Positions 1-8,175 of a stretch of 24,944 nucleotides of DNA are shown one piece after another (positions within the stretch are counted from its first letter, which is position 1; each line of letters begins with the position of its first letter). The translations under genes and the position numbers were made by a program. The stretch is from assembly GCA_031265645.1 (NCBI GenBank), contig JAISCJ010000072.1, positions 1-24,944 on the forward strand. Reading direction: 5' to 3'. Below the pieces are notes generated by a model. That model did not search any database. It saw only the letters and a list, made by a program, of their open reading frames with translations, and was not told the DNA's origin. The DNA comes from Holosporales bacterium (GTDB lineage: Bacteria > Pseudomonadota > Alphaproteobacteria > BNTO01).

Positions 1-277
1 TAAAAATATATCAATTGCCGTCCAGAATGTTTACGAAAAAGCTGTAGATCTATTCACGCAGCTGGAGAATGTTGCAAATGATGAGGACGTAACGACGCGG
101 ATGCAATGCTACGAAGAGACTCAAAAGAAATGGTTAGAACGAGTAGATGCAAATTTACAAATATTATCTGACGCTTTAAGTCACCAACGAATACAAATTG
201 GATATGAAGAGTTTCCGATAAAAAATATGACGCACACATTTCGCGTTTTTCCAGCAAGCGGCTCATTTGGTGGGTAA
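1..277 (+). CDS. C-terminal end of an unknown protein (partial)
   Basis: An open frame enters from the left edge (full codons start at base 2) and runs about 91 codons to TAA at 275-277. No start lies in the window, so this is the end of a longer gene. The visible part is polar and mostly helical-looking, with the sequence YEKAVDLFTQLENVAND near its start and a glycine-rich tail ending SGSFGG. The opposite strand is also open over 54-266, but this frame is stop-free to the edge and ends just before a terminator-like hairpin. The family is not recognised; the coding call rests on the open frame and plausible composition only. Confidence 0.55.
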   Translation, partial: KNISIAVQNVYEKAVDLFTQLENVANDEDVTTRMQCYEETQKKWLERVDANLQILSDALSHQRIQIGYEEFPIKNMTHTFRVFPASGSFGG

Positions 278-301
278 TGCGTGTCGTCTACTTTCTAGCT
301 T

Positions 302-340
302 AATATTTCAGGTCAGACTAGGTGAATATTTCAGGTCAGA
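302..340. repeat. 16-bp direct repeat pair, possible operator
   Basis: AATATTTCAGGTCAGA occurs exactly twice, at 302-317 and 325-340, with starts 23 bp apart (about two helical turns). It lies between the end of the partial gene and the next gene at 487. The spacing would suit a dimeric regulator bound on one face of the helix, but no promoter was found overlapping it, so the role is open. Confidence 0.6.
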
Positions 341-352
341 ATCGTTGCAATG

Positions 353-374
353 ACTCGGATGTTTCCCGAGTTTT
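353..374 (+). terminator. Weak rho-independent terminator
   Basis: A 6-bp stem (353-358 with 366-371, ACTCGG/CCGAGT) and a 7-base loop are followed by a short T run (371-374). It lies 75 bases after the stop of the partial gene at the left edge and would end that transcript. The stem is short and the T tract brief. Confidence 0.45.
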
Positions 375-486
375 AAGCGGGATTGGTCTAACCTGTTTCT
401 AGGTCGGGACAAACTCACTGAGTGTGCATTCTTGTTTTTAAAGCGAACAAGCATAAAACGGGCTGTTTGTATTATCTTTTATTTAA

Positions 487-1710
487 ATGCGTGCGTTATT
501 GCTCATCACCAAATACAATCTCCAACGTGGGTGTAAATATGATGCTGTAGCGTTCGAGATGGAAGCAACAGGGCAAAATGAAGTGTCAGAGCAGTATTCA
601 GTCGGGCTATTGGCCAGCCTGATTGATTACGGTCGAGAATTTTACGATACGGTTATAAACAAGCGGGAGTACCATTTGTTTGACCCGATGATTAGCGATC
701 GTTCATGTCAACTTCGTGCAATTTGGTTAGCTGAGTATTGTCGGAGCCGTAGTCCTAGCTCTATATTGTCGGACGAGGACGCTCTGATCTTTGGACTCAG
801 CCGATTTTTAATAGAGACTGCAAATTTTTTAGACAATGAAGTAACAGGCAGGGTGCCCGTTAGCTCGAATGTGAAACTTTGGCCTGAGGCCGTTTGCAAA
901 ATAGAGGGCGCAAGCAAGCGTCGGCATTTTTGGGGCGTTGCCAAGTCGATAATTCAAAACCGCATATTAAAAGATTTACTCCACATATTTTCTACCATTC
1001 CAAGTGAAAGCATTCTAACACAAGGGTTGTTTTGTGCTCCACAAGACCAAGTGAAGCACGAAATTTTGTACTTACTAGAACACACGTCGGAATTTTGCTT
1101 TTCAGAAATAAGAGTTCCAATGCTTCACTTTTTTCCAAGTTTAGTTCTCGTTGCGTCTCTTGTGTCTGCTCATAATTTTCCAATTGTAGTTGTTGTCCGA
1201 GAAATCGAGCCTTTGCGTGGCAAGCTGTTTTGCAGAAGAAGGCACGTGTTTTGTTTTATGTACGACGATTCGTTGAGGGCTTTGACACAAGTCCCTAAAG
1301 AAAAAATCACGAAGGATGAACCGATTATTATCTTTCTGTCACATTCTTACGCGAAAATTGCAAAAGAGCGTGCTGTATACGATATTGGAGGAAATTTTTT
1401 GAATAATTTGAATACGTTATTTGGTGTGAATGCGAAACTATTCGACTATATATACGCAATTGCCGCGACGCATTCTGGACTTGCAGATTCACCAGGAGGA
1501 TCCAATAAAATCGATGGCGCTCCCGTTTTAACTGAGTTAGCTCGGCAATATGCAGGGTTCGCGCACCAAACGAATTTGGTTTCGAGCAAAATAATTTGTG
1601 ACTACCAAATGCTTTCAAATGAGCAGTTGGGGCAAGACTGCTTGGATAATACGCCATTTAGGATAACTCATGTTTTTGGAGGGGGTGTACAATGTTTAGA
1701 ATCAGATTAA
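487..1710 (+). CDS. Unknown protein, 407 aa, coupled to a permease gene
   Basis: A long open frame with no family I recognise. It is mostly soluble in character, with a hydrophobic stretch near residues 215-240 (FFPSLVLVASLVSAHNF then IVVVV) that looks like buried strands rather than a clear membrane helix, and many Cys, Arg and His residues. There is no signal peptide. The ATG at 487 has no Shine-Dalgarno sequence; the ATG at 559 is an alternative start. Its last 19 bases overlap the start of the CodB-like permease gene at 1692, so the two are probably one operon and translationally coupled. That suggests, without proof, a job linked to the imported substrate. Confidence 0.7.
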   Translation: MRALLLITKYNLQRGCKYDAVAFEMEATGQNEVSEQYSVGLLASLIDYGREFYDTVINKREYHLFDPMISDRSCQLRAIWLAEYCRSRSPSSILSDEDALIFGLSRFLIETANFLDNEVTGRVPVSSNVKLWPEAVCKIEGASKRRHFWGVAKSIIQNRILKDLLHIFSTIPSESILTQGLFCAPQDQVKHEILYLLEHTSEFCFSEIRVPMLHFFPSLVLVASLVSAHNFPIVVVVREIEPLRGKLFCRRRHVFCFMYDDSLRALTQVPKEKITKDEPIIIFLSHSYAKIAKERAVYDIGGNFLNNLNTLFGVNAKLFDYIYAIAATHSGLADSPGGSNKIDGAPVLTELARQYAGFAHQTNLVSSKIICDYQMLSNEQLGQDCLDNTPFRITHVFGGGVQCLESD

Positions 1711-2990
1711 GTCCAAGATGTTCAATCTCGGCCAGGGGAGGCGAGGAGTTTTTGTATTTCTCTGGAATCTCTGTTGCTTCATATGCTTCAATTAGCAACA
1801 TGTTCTTGGGATATTCTGTGTATTTAGAATCGGGGCTTTTCGGCGCAATTATTGTGTTTTTTATATCGTGCACCACTTTGTATACAACATCATTGGCTTT
1901 GTTGCGGGCATCTATTCCGAATCATTTTACTTCGCTGGATGTCGTTTACCATTATTTTGGACGCCAGGGCGCGCAGTTGTGTGCGATTGCGCTCACATTG
2001 ATGTTTTTAGGATGGTTTCTTTGGCAATTGGGTTTTTTGGTGCACTTTATCAAACACTATGCAATCGTTAGGATGCCGATATTGGACATTTTTTCAAGTG
2101 AAAAGATTGGCGTGTCCGTTGGTTTGCTGTGTTGCGCTTTCGCTTGTACGGAAAAGGCTGGTTTGCGCATTATCAGCATAGTGTTTGTGCCAATCTTGTT
2201 GCTGTTGTTGGTAAGTTTGTTTTTTTTCATCCCATTTGACTCTCATACACCAGTTGCAAAGCTAGCCACCATCGATTTTTCTGCTCTATCAATATTGTGT
2301 AGTAGTATTGTTGCGCTGATAATGTTTTCCCCTACGTTTTTTAAAACAGCAAGTTCTATCGAAGTTGTTACGCGAAGCATAAAATTCACGTATTTAATAT
2401 TACTTCCGTTCTTTTACATTTCTGGCGTTATTTTTGGCATATATTCACCGTCACATGATATTTTGAAATTAGCAATTATGCCACATGGCATAGGACCATT
2501 TATTCTCATAATGTACGTATCGATATGCGTTTTGAACATAGGCTCAACTGACTTATTATATTGCGCAGGCATTGTTCAACAAGTAACATCGTCAAAGAGT
2601 AAAATGCCTGTAATATTTCTGCTTAGTTCAATTAGCATCTTGTTCTTCGGACTAGTTAATTCTGGAATCAATGAAGACATACGCTACGTTGAAGCACTAG
2701 GAAGCATCGTTGTGGGAATATTGGCGATTGTCCTAACTAAAGTCATCTATAGCAACTATAAACTCACACAAGAAACGTTAGAACAGCAACACGGAAATTA
2801 CTTCGCACTGATTGTTGCTTATTGTGTTGGGCTACTAGTGTTATTGGGAATGTTTAAAATTACTGGTGTTCCGTTTTTTGATGTTGCTCTTACTGCTGCG
2901 ATTGTAACTATGTACAACATGAAAAAACCGAATAGGCTAAAGTTTTTATCTTACATAGTCGGAGCGTCAGCACGATTTAGACGCAACTAA
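1692..2990 (+). CDS. CodB-like NCS1 family permease (cytosine/purine type)
   Basis: A 432-residue integral membrane protein with about twelve hydrophobic segments. The order of features follows the NCS1 nucleobase permeases, CodB in particular: a GWFLWQLGF segment near residue 113 in the place of CodB's GWFGVGVAMF, and LNIGSTDLLYCAGI near residue 283 in the place of CodB's LNIWTTNDNALYASGL. It probably sits in the inner membrane and imports a nucleobase or related compound by cation symport; the substrate cannot be read from sequence. The start is fixed by a very strong Shine-Dalgarno sequence (GGAGGGGG, 1678-1685) seven bases before ATG and inside the end of the upstream gene. The match is by eye and divergent; another APC-superfamily transporter is possible. 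Confidence 0.65.
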   Translation: MFRIRLSPRCSISARGGEEFLYFSGISVASYASISNMFLGYSVYLESGLFGAIIVFFISCTTLYTTSLALLRASIPNHFTSLDVVYHYFGRQGAQLCAIALTLMFLGWFLWQLGFLVHFIKHYAIVRMPILDIFSSEKIGVSVGLLCCAFACTEKAGLRIISIVFVPILLLLLVSLFFFIPFDSHTPVAKLATIDFSALSILCSSIVALIMFSPTFFKTASSIEVVTRSIKFTYLILLPFFYISGVIFGIYSPSHDILKLAIMPHGIGPFILIMYVSICVLNIGSTDLLYCAGIVQQVTSSKSKMPVIFLLSSISILFFGLVNSGINEDIRYVEALGSIVVGILAIVLTKVIYSNYKLTQETLEQQHGNYFALIVAYCVGLLVLLGMFKITGVPFFDVALTAAIVTMYNMKKPNRLKFLSYIVGASARFRRN

Positions 2991-3103
2991 TTATTAATCA
3001 TTATATATTTTACTACGTATCCGTTGTAGCTAAAATGGATCCGGCCGGTAGAGAGAGACAGTGATTAAAATTGCGTTTTGTTTACAATCAGCAAGTTGGC
3101 ATT

Positions 3104-3131
3104 TTGATTTACGCCGTGAGGATGATACAAT
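3104..3131 (+). promoter_or_regulatory. Sigma-70 promoter of tRNA-Asp
   Basis: -35 TTGATT (3104-3109), a 16-bp spacer and -10 TACAAT (3126-3131). The expected start near 3138 is about 16 bases before the tRNA 5' end. The same transcript would run on into the tadA-like gene. Confidence 0.6.
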
Positions 3132-3153
3132 CTACCTGTAGTCCCCGTTATAC

Positions 3154-3230
<77 letters not shown>

Positions 3231-3257
3231 ATGTATCCTGTTTCTGAGAGGCGTTTT

Positions 3258-3638
3258 ATGGATGCCCAAGAGCCTGTTTCCGGGGCCAGTTTTGATGTTA
3301 GCTTTATGCGGGTGGTCCTAGGGTTAGCTCAGAAAGCGTTCAGTGCTGGAGCTGTTCCTGTCGGTGCGGTAATCACGCGAGGCAAGTCCATTGTTGCGCA
3401 AAGCCACAACAGCTTTGAATCTGCAAACATTCCTGATTCAATTCGCCATGCTGAAATTGGGGCAATTGAATTAGTCAGGATTCGAAAAGTCGTATTTGGG
3501 GCATACAACTCGTCCTTTGTTTCATCTCACAGTGCGGCAGTATCGCGTCCTTGTCTTTTTTCAGGAGAGATCATCGGTGGAGTAATGGAGTCAGATTGCA
3601 GCGATATAATCTCGCAGTTCTTTCAGCGCAAAAGATAA
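3258..3638 (+). CDS. tadA: TadA-like tRNA adenosine deaminase lacking its zinc-site segment (probably inactive)
   Basis: TadA converts A34 to inosine in tRNA-Arg(ACG) as a zinc-dependent deaminase. Both flanks of the family are clear: FMRVVLGLAQKAFSAGAVPVGAV at the N-terminus (with AQ/AF helix), the catalytic HAE (HAEIGAIE), then RIRKVVFGA and a C-terminal end DIISQFFQRKR that matches E. coli TadA's LLSDFFRMRR. The roughly 30 residues normally between HAE and RIxRVVFGA, which hold the TLEPCxMC zinc ligands, are gone without breaking the frame. As written the protein cannot form the usual zinc site. ATG 3258 follows a GAGAGG Shine-Dalgarno sequence; the ATG at 3231 touches the tRNA end and is less likely. 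It could be a decaying gene, an assembly deletion, or a protein kept for tRNA binding. Confidence 0.75.
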   Translation: MDAQEPVSGASFDVSFMRVVLGLAQKAFSAGAVPVGAVITRGKSIVAQSHNSFESANIPDSIRHAEIGAIELVRIRKVVFGAYNSSFVSSHSAAVSRPCLFSGEIIGGVMESDCSDIISQFFQRKR

Positions 3639-3713
3639 ACGTTGGTTTCTAAAACGGCACTGTGTATAGGCTTCGTTAGGAAAATATGTTTAGTCGAGCG
3701 GGCAGTGTTGCAC

Positions 3714-3812
3714 GTTAGTATTATGCTTTTACTAATGTCTGTCTATTCTTGCCTTTAATTTATGTTAAATTTTTAAGCTGGCGGATACGGAGATTGGTAA
3801 AATATTAATATC
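3714..3812 (+). repeat. Dispersed inverted-repeat element, copy A
   Basis: A ~99-bp element with imperfect inverted arms (TTTTACTAATGTCTGTC at about 3727-3743; complementary GGAGATTGGTAAAA at 3789-3802) around an AT-rich centre ending AAGCTGGCGGA (3775-3785). A 49-base core from GTCTGTC (3737) to GGCGGA (3785) matches copy B (12051-12132, opposite strand) at 43 of 49 positions by hand alignment, and its right half matches copy C (20453-20507). It has no coding capacity and sits between tadA and the prs-like gene. Confidence 0.7.
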
Positions 3813-3893
3813 AACGCTAAAAAAGCAAGAGTAGAATTTTGGGGTTATTAACTCTTTTTTAATGTTTTTGTGCTATACAAATCCATCCCTAAC

Positions 3894-3916
3894 CCCCACC
3901 CACCCTGGGGTTTTTT
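3894..3916 (+). terminator. Possible rho-independent terminator
   Basis: CCCCA (3894-3898) pairs with TGGGG (3906-3910) and is followed by six T. It lies about 255 bases after the tadA-like gene, in noncoding DNA between two convergent genes. The stem is only five pairs, so this is moderate evidence. Confidence 0.4.
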
Positions 3917-4104
3917 AGCGGTGGCGCCACACATCTCATTACAATTGTCCCCCACAAAAGGTAAACAACGCAACCTACTCGGCACATTTTTCGGCACACT
4001 ATTTTTTATTATGTTGCACAAAAACATCATTTCGCTCATTTCGCTCACTACGCTCATTGCGTTTATTCTTGGTATTTTTTAATTTTCCTAAAGAGCCCTA
4101 ATAT
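3917..4104. other. Noncoding stretch with a palindrome and small tandem repeats
   Basis: Contains a perfect 10-bp palindrome GTGGCGCCAC (3921-3930), a direct repeat TCGGCACA (twice, about 3980-3999) and a run of related 9-10-base units built on ATTTCGCTC (two good copies, then ACTACGCTC) at about 4026-4060. Open frames cross it on both strands, but they are short, overlap each other and owe their composition to the repeats, so no gene is called. Confidence 0.5.
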
Positions 4105-5022
4105 TTATGTGCGATTTGTAATTGCAGAGACTATAAATGGTGCAATGTCTACTATCGTAAATTGTGCACTGCTAGGAAATGTGTTTGTGGTAATCCAGGC
4201 ATCGATGTCATTCAGCAACGGCCAGACTGGCGCTATCACTGTGTGCGTGATTACTGCAATTATATGCTTTGTTCCGATATTTTTAATGCATGAGACTGCA
4301 GCTCTAAGAGTCTCCCCAGATGCAACAATGTCGTCGACAAGTATGCAAAAGTCTCGAGTCTTCAAGCATTCGTTTATATCAAATTCGTCTCCGCAGCTCA
4401 TTATTTGAATGTCACATGAATGATCTTTCCTGCGCATTTTATTTGCAACAATTACAGGAGCATGGAGTTCTTTGGCAATTTTGTGTGCACGCCACGTTGC
4501 ACCTCTGTCTGGTGCAAACACAAAACAATTTTCATGTCCTCCCGTAAACGTTATGATCTGCTCGGCGAATAATTTCGCTGGATATAAATTGCAAATTCTA
4601 GGGTCGTGCGAATTGTGAATGTCCAGAGCCACAAAATGAACATTTGTATAACATGGTAGAGCAGTCTGGGTGTTTTGATGAGAAATCACACTGGACAGCA
4701 TTACATCGAGTAAATACGGATTTCGAGCATATGGCATGTAGGGCAAGCATATAATCAATTCAGATAGGCACCTAATTGCGGCTTGGTGCATTTTCGCTTG
4801 AATTTCTCGAGACAGGCTTAATGCGCTTGTGTACGTGTGATACGGAGACTGCAATTGGAGCAACACGTGCTGCGAGGAAGGCGTTATTGCCGGCCAATCA
4901 AATTGCATTTCTCCATCTGGGTGACATGTCGTACGGATGCTCGAGAATGCGATTTTATTACGCTGGAGACATGATGCAAACGAGGCACTTAATGAGCTGT
5001 GTTCTCCGGCAATAAACCACAT
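4105..5022 (-). CDS. Divergent ribose-phosphate pyrophosphokinase (PRPP synthetase family)
   Basis: A 305-residue protein, close to the usual 310-315 of Prs, which makes PRPP from ribose 5-phosphate and ATP. Visible marks in order: HPDGEMQ at residues 34-40 (family FPDGE), LPYMPYAR at 93-100 (family IPYFGYAR), VALDIHN at 131-137 (family TVDLH), PDRGATWRA at 171-179 (family SPDxGGxxRA), the catalytic-loop basic cluster KMRRK at 195-199, and the PRPP-binding loop ILVDDIVASGETL at 227-239. All core sites are present in family order, but sequence between them is divergent and Cys-rich, so it may be a second or specialised copy. ATG 5022 follows GGTG at good spacing. It is transcribed away from the first barrel gene. 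Confidence 0.8.
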   Translation of the reverse strand: MWFIAGEHSSLSASFASCLQRNKIAFSSIRTTCHPDGEMQFDWPAITPSSQHVLLQLQSPYHTYTSALSLSREIQAKMHQAAIRCLSELIICLPYMPYARNPYLLDVMLSSVISHQNTQTALPCYTNVHFVALDIHNSHDPRICNLYPAKLFAEQIITFTGGHENCFVFAPDRGATWRAHKIAKELHAPVIVANKMRRKDHSCDIQIMSCGDEFDINECLKTRDFCILVDDIVASGETLRAAVSCIKNIGTKHIIAVITHTVIAPVWPLLNDIDAWITTNTFPSSAQFTIVDIAPFIVSAITNRT

Positions 5023-5041
5023 GGATCACCAACATTGATCG

Positions 5042-5070
5042 ATTAAAGAAATAAAAGGCGATGAAATCAA
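5042..5070 (-). promoter_or_regulatory. Sigma-70 promoter of the PRPP-synthetase-like gene
   Basis: On the minus strand, -35 TTGATT (5070-5065), a 17-bp spacer and -10 TTTAAT (5047-5042). The expected start lies some 10 bases before ATG 5022, giving a very short leader. Confidence 0.5.
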
Positions 5071-5476
5071 TCTGAACGCGCATAGGTTGAATATTGCGAG
5101 CGCTTTGGCATTTTTCGCATTTTTAGTGTTCATCATCAAACGTCGCAGTGTAATATAATGCATGTTTTAAAAATTGTAGAAAATGACGAGCATTTTTACA
5201 ATACTTCGATTGGTTTAAAGTTGTTTCACTTCTGATGCGTTGCGTTTGGTAGGCTATTATTAAGTGGCAATCTCACAAAAAACTTCTTTACCTGTTGCTC
5301 TAGTGCCACACGACGCATCTAAAAACGAAAAAACTTAAATCAAAAATTTACGGGCTGATACGAGATTGGCATACTGGCGTTAGTGGTTTGGAGAGGACTG
5401 CGTTGGATTTGCTCCTGATTACGGGTATCCGCGCTGGCTTCTTCTTTACGGGTCATTTATTCAAGGAAGGATAACA
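5071..5476. other. Divergent intergenic region, upstream of the first barrel gene
   Basis: About 400 AT-rich bases between the divergent prs-like gene and the first barrel gene. No open frame of note and no repeat shared with the rest of the window was seen. TTGGAT (5404-5409), a 17-base spacer and TATCCG (5427-5432) could be a weak promoter for the barrel gene. The only firm signal is the Shine-Dalgarno AAGGAAGG just before ATG 5477. Confidence 0.4.
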
Positions 5477-6874
5477 ATGAAAAAAAGTTTATTATTGGGC
5501 ACGGTCCTGGCCGTGATATCGGGCGATACGGGGCAAAGCCGCGTTACTGGGTTTTATGTCGGTGTCATGGGTAGCTGTAATGTGCTGCGCTTTAAGTTAA
5601 TCGATGCGAGCAGCCATCCATCAGGCCAAACTGTAAAAAACAAAGCTTCGAAAGAGACTATCTACCTTTTTAACGGAGCGTCTCTGTTGCTTCCTGTAGA
5701 TGGCAGTGAAGTAAGTGGTGCTGTTAATCAGGTCTTGACTGAGAGCGATTCGTTTGCTGCTCTTGAGAAGGCATATAAGGTTCGTCCATCTGCAGCGTTC
5801 TTCTTCGGTGGACAATTTCAAATCGGGCGGAATCTTTTCGTTGGTCTAGAAGGTCGAGTCTCAAAAGATTTTGGGTCATTCTTGTATGAAGGCGATGGAA
5901 AACTTCCAGCTTTGAAAGAGTTCACTGTGGCCGATGATAATAAATCAATAAAAACTAAGAGTGAAATCGCTTCGGTAAGCTGTCCGTTGAAGGTTGAAAT
6001 CAATAAAAAAGTTGTTTTCGACGCTTATTTAAGGGTAGGTGCTAATATCCCTGGTAGCGATGGACGCTTTAGGGTCTATTTAGGTGGTGGCGGTGGTGCT
6101 GAACGTACCGAATTGACCGTTGCTGAGACGGGAGCCGGGTTCCGTTATATGTGTGCTGTAGCTGATTCTGCGTTGCACACAGGTAAACTTTTAACTGCAA
6201 CTACTTTGGACGCTGCTAAACCAGGTGACAATGCTAGCATTGCCGCCTACTTTGGCGCAGCGTTTTTGAAAGACGCAATATATAATATGCGTGTCTTCAC
6301 CGGTGTGCTTACTGATAATAAGGTATATGGAGCTAGTGCTGACGACGTTAGAAATGGAGCTACCGATCTCATTGTTGAGCCGTTCCTATATGGAGCTAAT
6401 ACGAATCACGAGTTTCAAGCACAGTTTAATAAGCTGTTGAAGGATCCTTCTTGCTCTATTACAAAGTGGCGTCCTCGTTTCGGCGGGATTGTCGGCTTTG
6501 AGTATGATGTGTCTAGGTCTGTTTCCCTCCGTTTCGAGTGCTCTGTCGCGTATACGAAAAAACTGAAGGTCGAACAACTTGAAACTATATCTCCTCTTAC
6601 TGCCGAAGCGATCGAAAGTGGTTTTGAAAAAGCTATAAAGGACGGTACATTTACTCCCGCTATTAACCAGTTGATAGATAACGATAATGTCGCGATATTT
6701 GCTTCGGAAAAATCTAGCGAGGCCCAGAGAGATGCAATTGCGGCTAAATTTAAGGATCAATTCAAAAAAGGTCTTTCCGATGGAAAAGTTGAGCTAGGCA
6801 AGTTCAATTATGCGTATGTATTAAAGAAACAAATTGAAACGAAGTTTTCAGCTGGTGTCTCAGTTCGGTTTTAA
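5477..6874 (+). CDS. Outer-membrane beta-barrel surface protein (paralogue 1)
   Basis: A 465-residue exported protein. It opens with a short signal peptide (MKKSLLLGTVLAVISG, cleavage near residues 18-21), then TGFYVGVMGS, a motif shared with the second barrel gene (TGFYVGVLLGG). The rest alternates short amphipathic stretches with charged loops, and glycine-rich turns near residue 200. It ends KFSAGVSVRF, a C-terminal aromatic residue as recognised by the BAM assembly machinery. This pattern resembles surface antigens or porin-like barrels of intracellular alphaproteobacteria, but no named family is certain. Shine-Dalgarno AAGGAAGG fits the ATG. A strong terminator follows, so it is probably a single-gene transcript. 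Confidence 0.7.
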   Translation: MKKSLLLGTVLAVISGDTGQSRVTGFYVGVMGSCNVLRFKLIDASSHPSGQTVKNKASKETIYLFNGASLLLPVDGSEVSGAVNQVLTESDSFAALEKAYKVRPSAAFFFGGQFQIGRNLFVGLEGRVSKDFGSFLYEGDGKLPALKEFTVADDNKSIKTKSEIASVSCPLKVEINKKVVFDAYLRVGANIPGSDGRFRVYLGGGGGAERTELTVAETGAGFRYMCAVADSALHTGKLLTATTLDAAKPGDNASIAAYFGAAFLKDAIYNMRVFTGVLTDNKVYGASADDVRNGATDLIVEPFLYGANTNHEFQAQFNKLLKDPSCSITKWRPRFGGIVGFEYDVSRSVSLRFECSVAYTKKLKVEQLETISPLTAEAIESGFEKAIKDGTFTPAINQLIDNDNVAIFASEKSSEAQRDAIAAKFKDQFKKGLSDGKVELGKFNYAYVLKKQIETKFSAGVSVRF

Positions 6875-6896
6875 CAAACTCACCTGTGTGGTCTAA

Positions 6897-6927
6897 GTCA
6901 GCGGGGCAATTGCTCTGCTGGCTTTTT
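6897..6927 (+). terminator. Rho-independent terminator of barrel gene 1
   Basis: An 11-bp stem with three G-U pairs (6897-6907 with 6912-6922), loop AATT and five T (6923-6927), 22 bases after the stop of the first barrel gene. Confidence 0.85.
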
Positions 6928-7101
6928 GTATGGTATTTTTTTTAATCATTTTATGTGCTAGCACTGCAACAACGTGGGGGGAACGTCTCAAATTTTCGGC
7001 AATGGGGGTTTTGCCTTTATCGTCCCGACGTGTATCACGGCTGCTGACTGAGCCGTTTTGCCCCCAAGCTCAATACTCCTGGCGTTTTTCTGATAAAATC
7101 G

Positions 7102-7131
7102 TTGACTATAGTCGGCCTATCTAGCTATTCT
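7102..7131 (+). promoter_or_regulatory. Promoter of the HU gene
   Basis: -35 TTGACT (7102-7107), an 18-bp spacer and -10 TATTCT (7126-7131). The 5' leader then contains an inverted repeat TAGCTAT (7122-7128)/ATAGCTA (7141-7147) just before the TAGGAG ribosome-binding site. The 170 bases before this promoter hold nothing convincing. Confidence 0.5.
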
Positions 7132-7163
7132 GCACCCAGGATAGCTATAGGAGAAATTAAGAC

Positions 7164-7436
7164 ATGAATAAAGGCGAGTTAGTGGCAAGCGTCAGTGAAA
7201 AGAGCGGTTTGACAAAAGTTGATTCGGAACGGGCAATCGAGGCTACTTTTGAATCAATTACTGAATCTCTCCAGAAAGGAGAAGAGGTTCGCTTAGTAGG
7301 GTTTGGTTCATTCTTGTGTGTGGACAAGCCCGCGTCTGACGGTCGCAATCCTAGGACAGGCGAGAAAATCAAAATTCCCGCGCACCGTACACCTAGATTT
7401 AAGGCTGGGAAGTTGTTGAAAGACGCTCTTACTTAG
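7164..7436 (+). CDS. hup: DNA-binding protein HU
   Basis: A 90-residue protein, the standard HU length, which bends and compacts DNA as a dimer. MNKGELVASVSEKSGL forms the N-terminal helix region, VRLVGFGSF (about residues 43-51) the first beta strands, and the DNA-binding arm carries the signature GRNPRTGEKIKIPA at about 61-74, with the intercalating proline in place. It ends FKAGKLLKDAL as in other HU proteins. Shine-Dalgarno TAGGAG precedes the ATG. It has its own promoter and terminator, so it is a single-gene unit between the first barrel gene and tdk. HU rather than IHF is preferred because the arm and its flanks are of the HU type. Confidence 0.95.
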   Translation: MNKGELVASVSEKSGLTKVDSERAIEATFESITESLQKGEEVRLVGFGSFLCVDKPASDGRNPRTGEKIKIPAHRTPRFKAGKLLKDALT

Positions 7437-7483
7437 GGCATTTGTTCGTTATCGAATCATTCGCCACTGTGGCGACGCGTTGT

Positions 7484-7516
7484 GGGCTCCGTTGTTAAAC
7501 AAATGGAGCCTGTTTT
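7484..7516 (+). terminator. Rho-independent terminator after HU
   Basis: GGCTCC (7485-7490) pairs with GGAGCC (7505-7510), with further pairing possible inside the loop, followed by TGTTTT. A smaller hairpin CGCCACTGTGGCG lies just upstream at about 7462-7474. Confidence 0.6.
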
Positions 7517-7626
7517 CGCAAATTAGTTCGCGTAGTAATTCTTATCCAACCCAGAAAACTCATCTGCACACAAAAAAATAAAGCGGATGCCCTAGTTTTA
7601 TTTTTACAAATATAGAGAGGACCGTA

Positions 7627-8175
7627 ATGGCAAAATTGATTTTCACGTATGGAGCAATGGATGCAGGAAAAACAACATCAATGCTTCAAGTTGCACACAA
7701 CTATGACTCAAAGGGCTTGACGCCGCGAGTTTTTACATATAGAGGGTGTGATAAGGCTGGCGAGTGCTTTTGCCGCCTTGGTGTATCTAGGCCAAGCGAC
7801 ATGTTCGATAAAGAGTATTCGTTCTTGGCGTTAGATTTATCCAATGTGGCGGTAGTTTTGATTGATGAAGCGCAGTTTTTAACAAATCGCCAGGTTTTCG
7901 AATTGGGGGAAATTGCCTCGTGCAGAAATATTCCCGTTATGTGTTATGGATTGCGTACATCTTGGCAAGCGCACGTCTTTGAGGGGTCGTCTGCTCTTTT
8001 TGGCCTTGCTGACGAATTGCGAGAAATTCGCACGATATGTTCTTGCGGAAAAAAAGCAACGATGGCACACCGTACATGTGACACAACAACAAACAGCGAC
8101 GAGGACCTTGGACAAGACAAGTATATATCTGTCTGTCGTGAATGTTGGCTGAAGCTAAACGGCTATTGCCGCTAA
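7627..8175 (+). CDS. tdk: Thymidine kinase (TK1 type)
   Basis: A 182-residue enzyme that phosphorylates thymidine with ATP in pyrimidine salvage. The P-loop GAMDAGKTT is at residues 9-17, the DEAQF motif with its catalytic glutamate at 80-84, and the nucleoside-contact motif YGLRTSW at 107-113 (family YGLRTDF; the last two positions differ). Structural zinc cysteines are present as CSC (138, 140) and CREC (170, 173), in the expected places of the C-terminal domain. Shine-Dalgarno AGAGAGGA precedes ATG. The length is slightly below the usual 190-200 residues, with a compact C-terminus. It stands alone, in line with a salvage-dependent host-associated cell. Confidence 0.93.
   Translation: MAKLIFTYGAMDAGKTTSMLQVAHNYDSKGLTPRVFTYRGCDKAGECFCRLGVSRPSDMFDKEYSFLALDLSNVAVVLIDEAQFLTNRQVFELGEIASCRNIPVMCYGLRTSWQAHVFEGSSALFGLADELREIRTICSCGKKATMAHRTCDTTTNSDEDLGQDKYISVCRECWLKLNGYCR

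Noticed and set aside
54..266. 70-residue minus-strand frame at the left edge
   Set aside because: The plus-strand frame over the same bases is open to the window edge and ends sensibly; the minus frame has no ribosome-binding site.
1658..1876. Minus-strand frame overlapping the permease start
   Set aside because: Shadow of the permease N-terminus and the coupled upstream gene end.
3870..4082. Short open frames on both strands between tadA and the prs-like gene
   Set aside because: They overlap each other, are built on tandem repeats and a terminator, and lack ribosome-binding sites.
6930..7124. 64-residue frame with a signal-like start before HU
   Set aside because: It begins right behind a strong terminator, has no ribosome-binding site and runs through the HU promoter.
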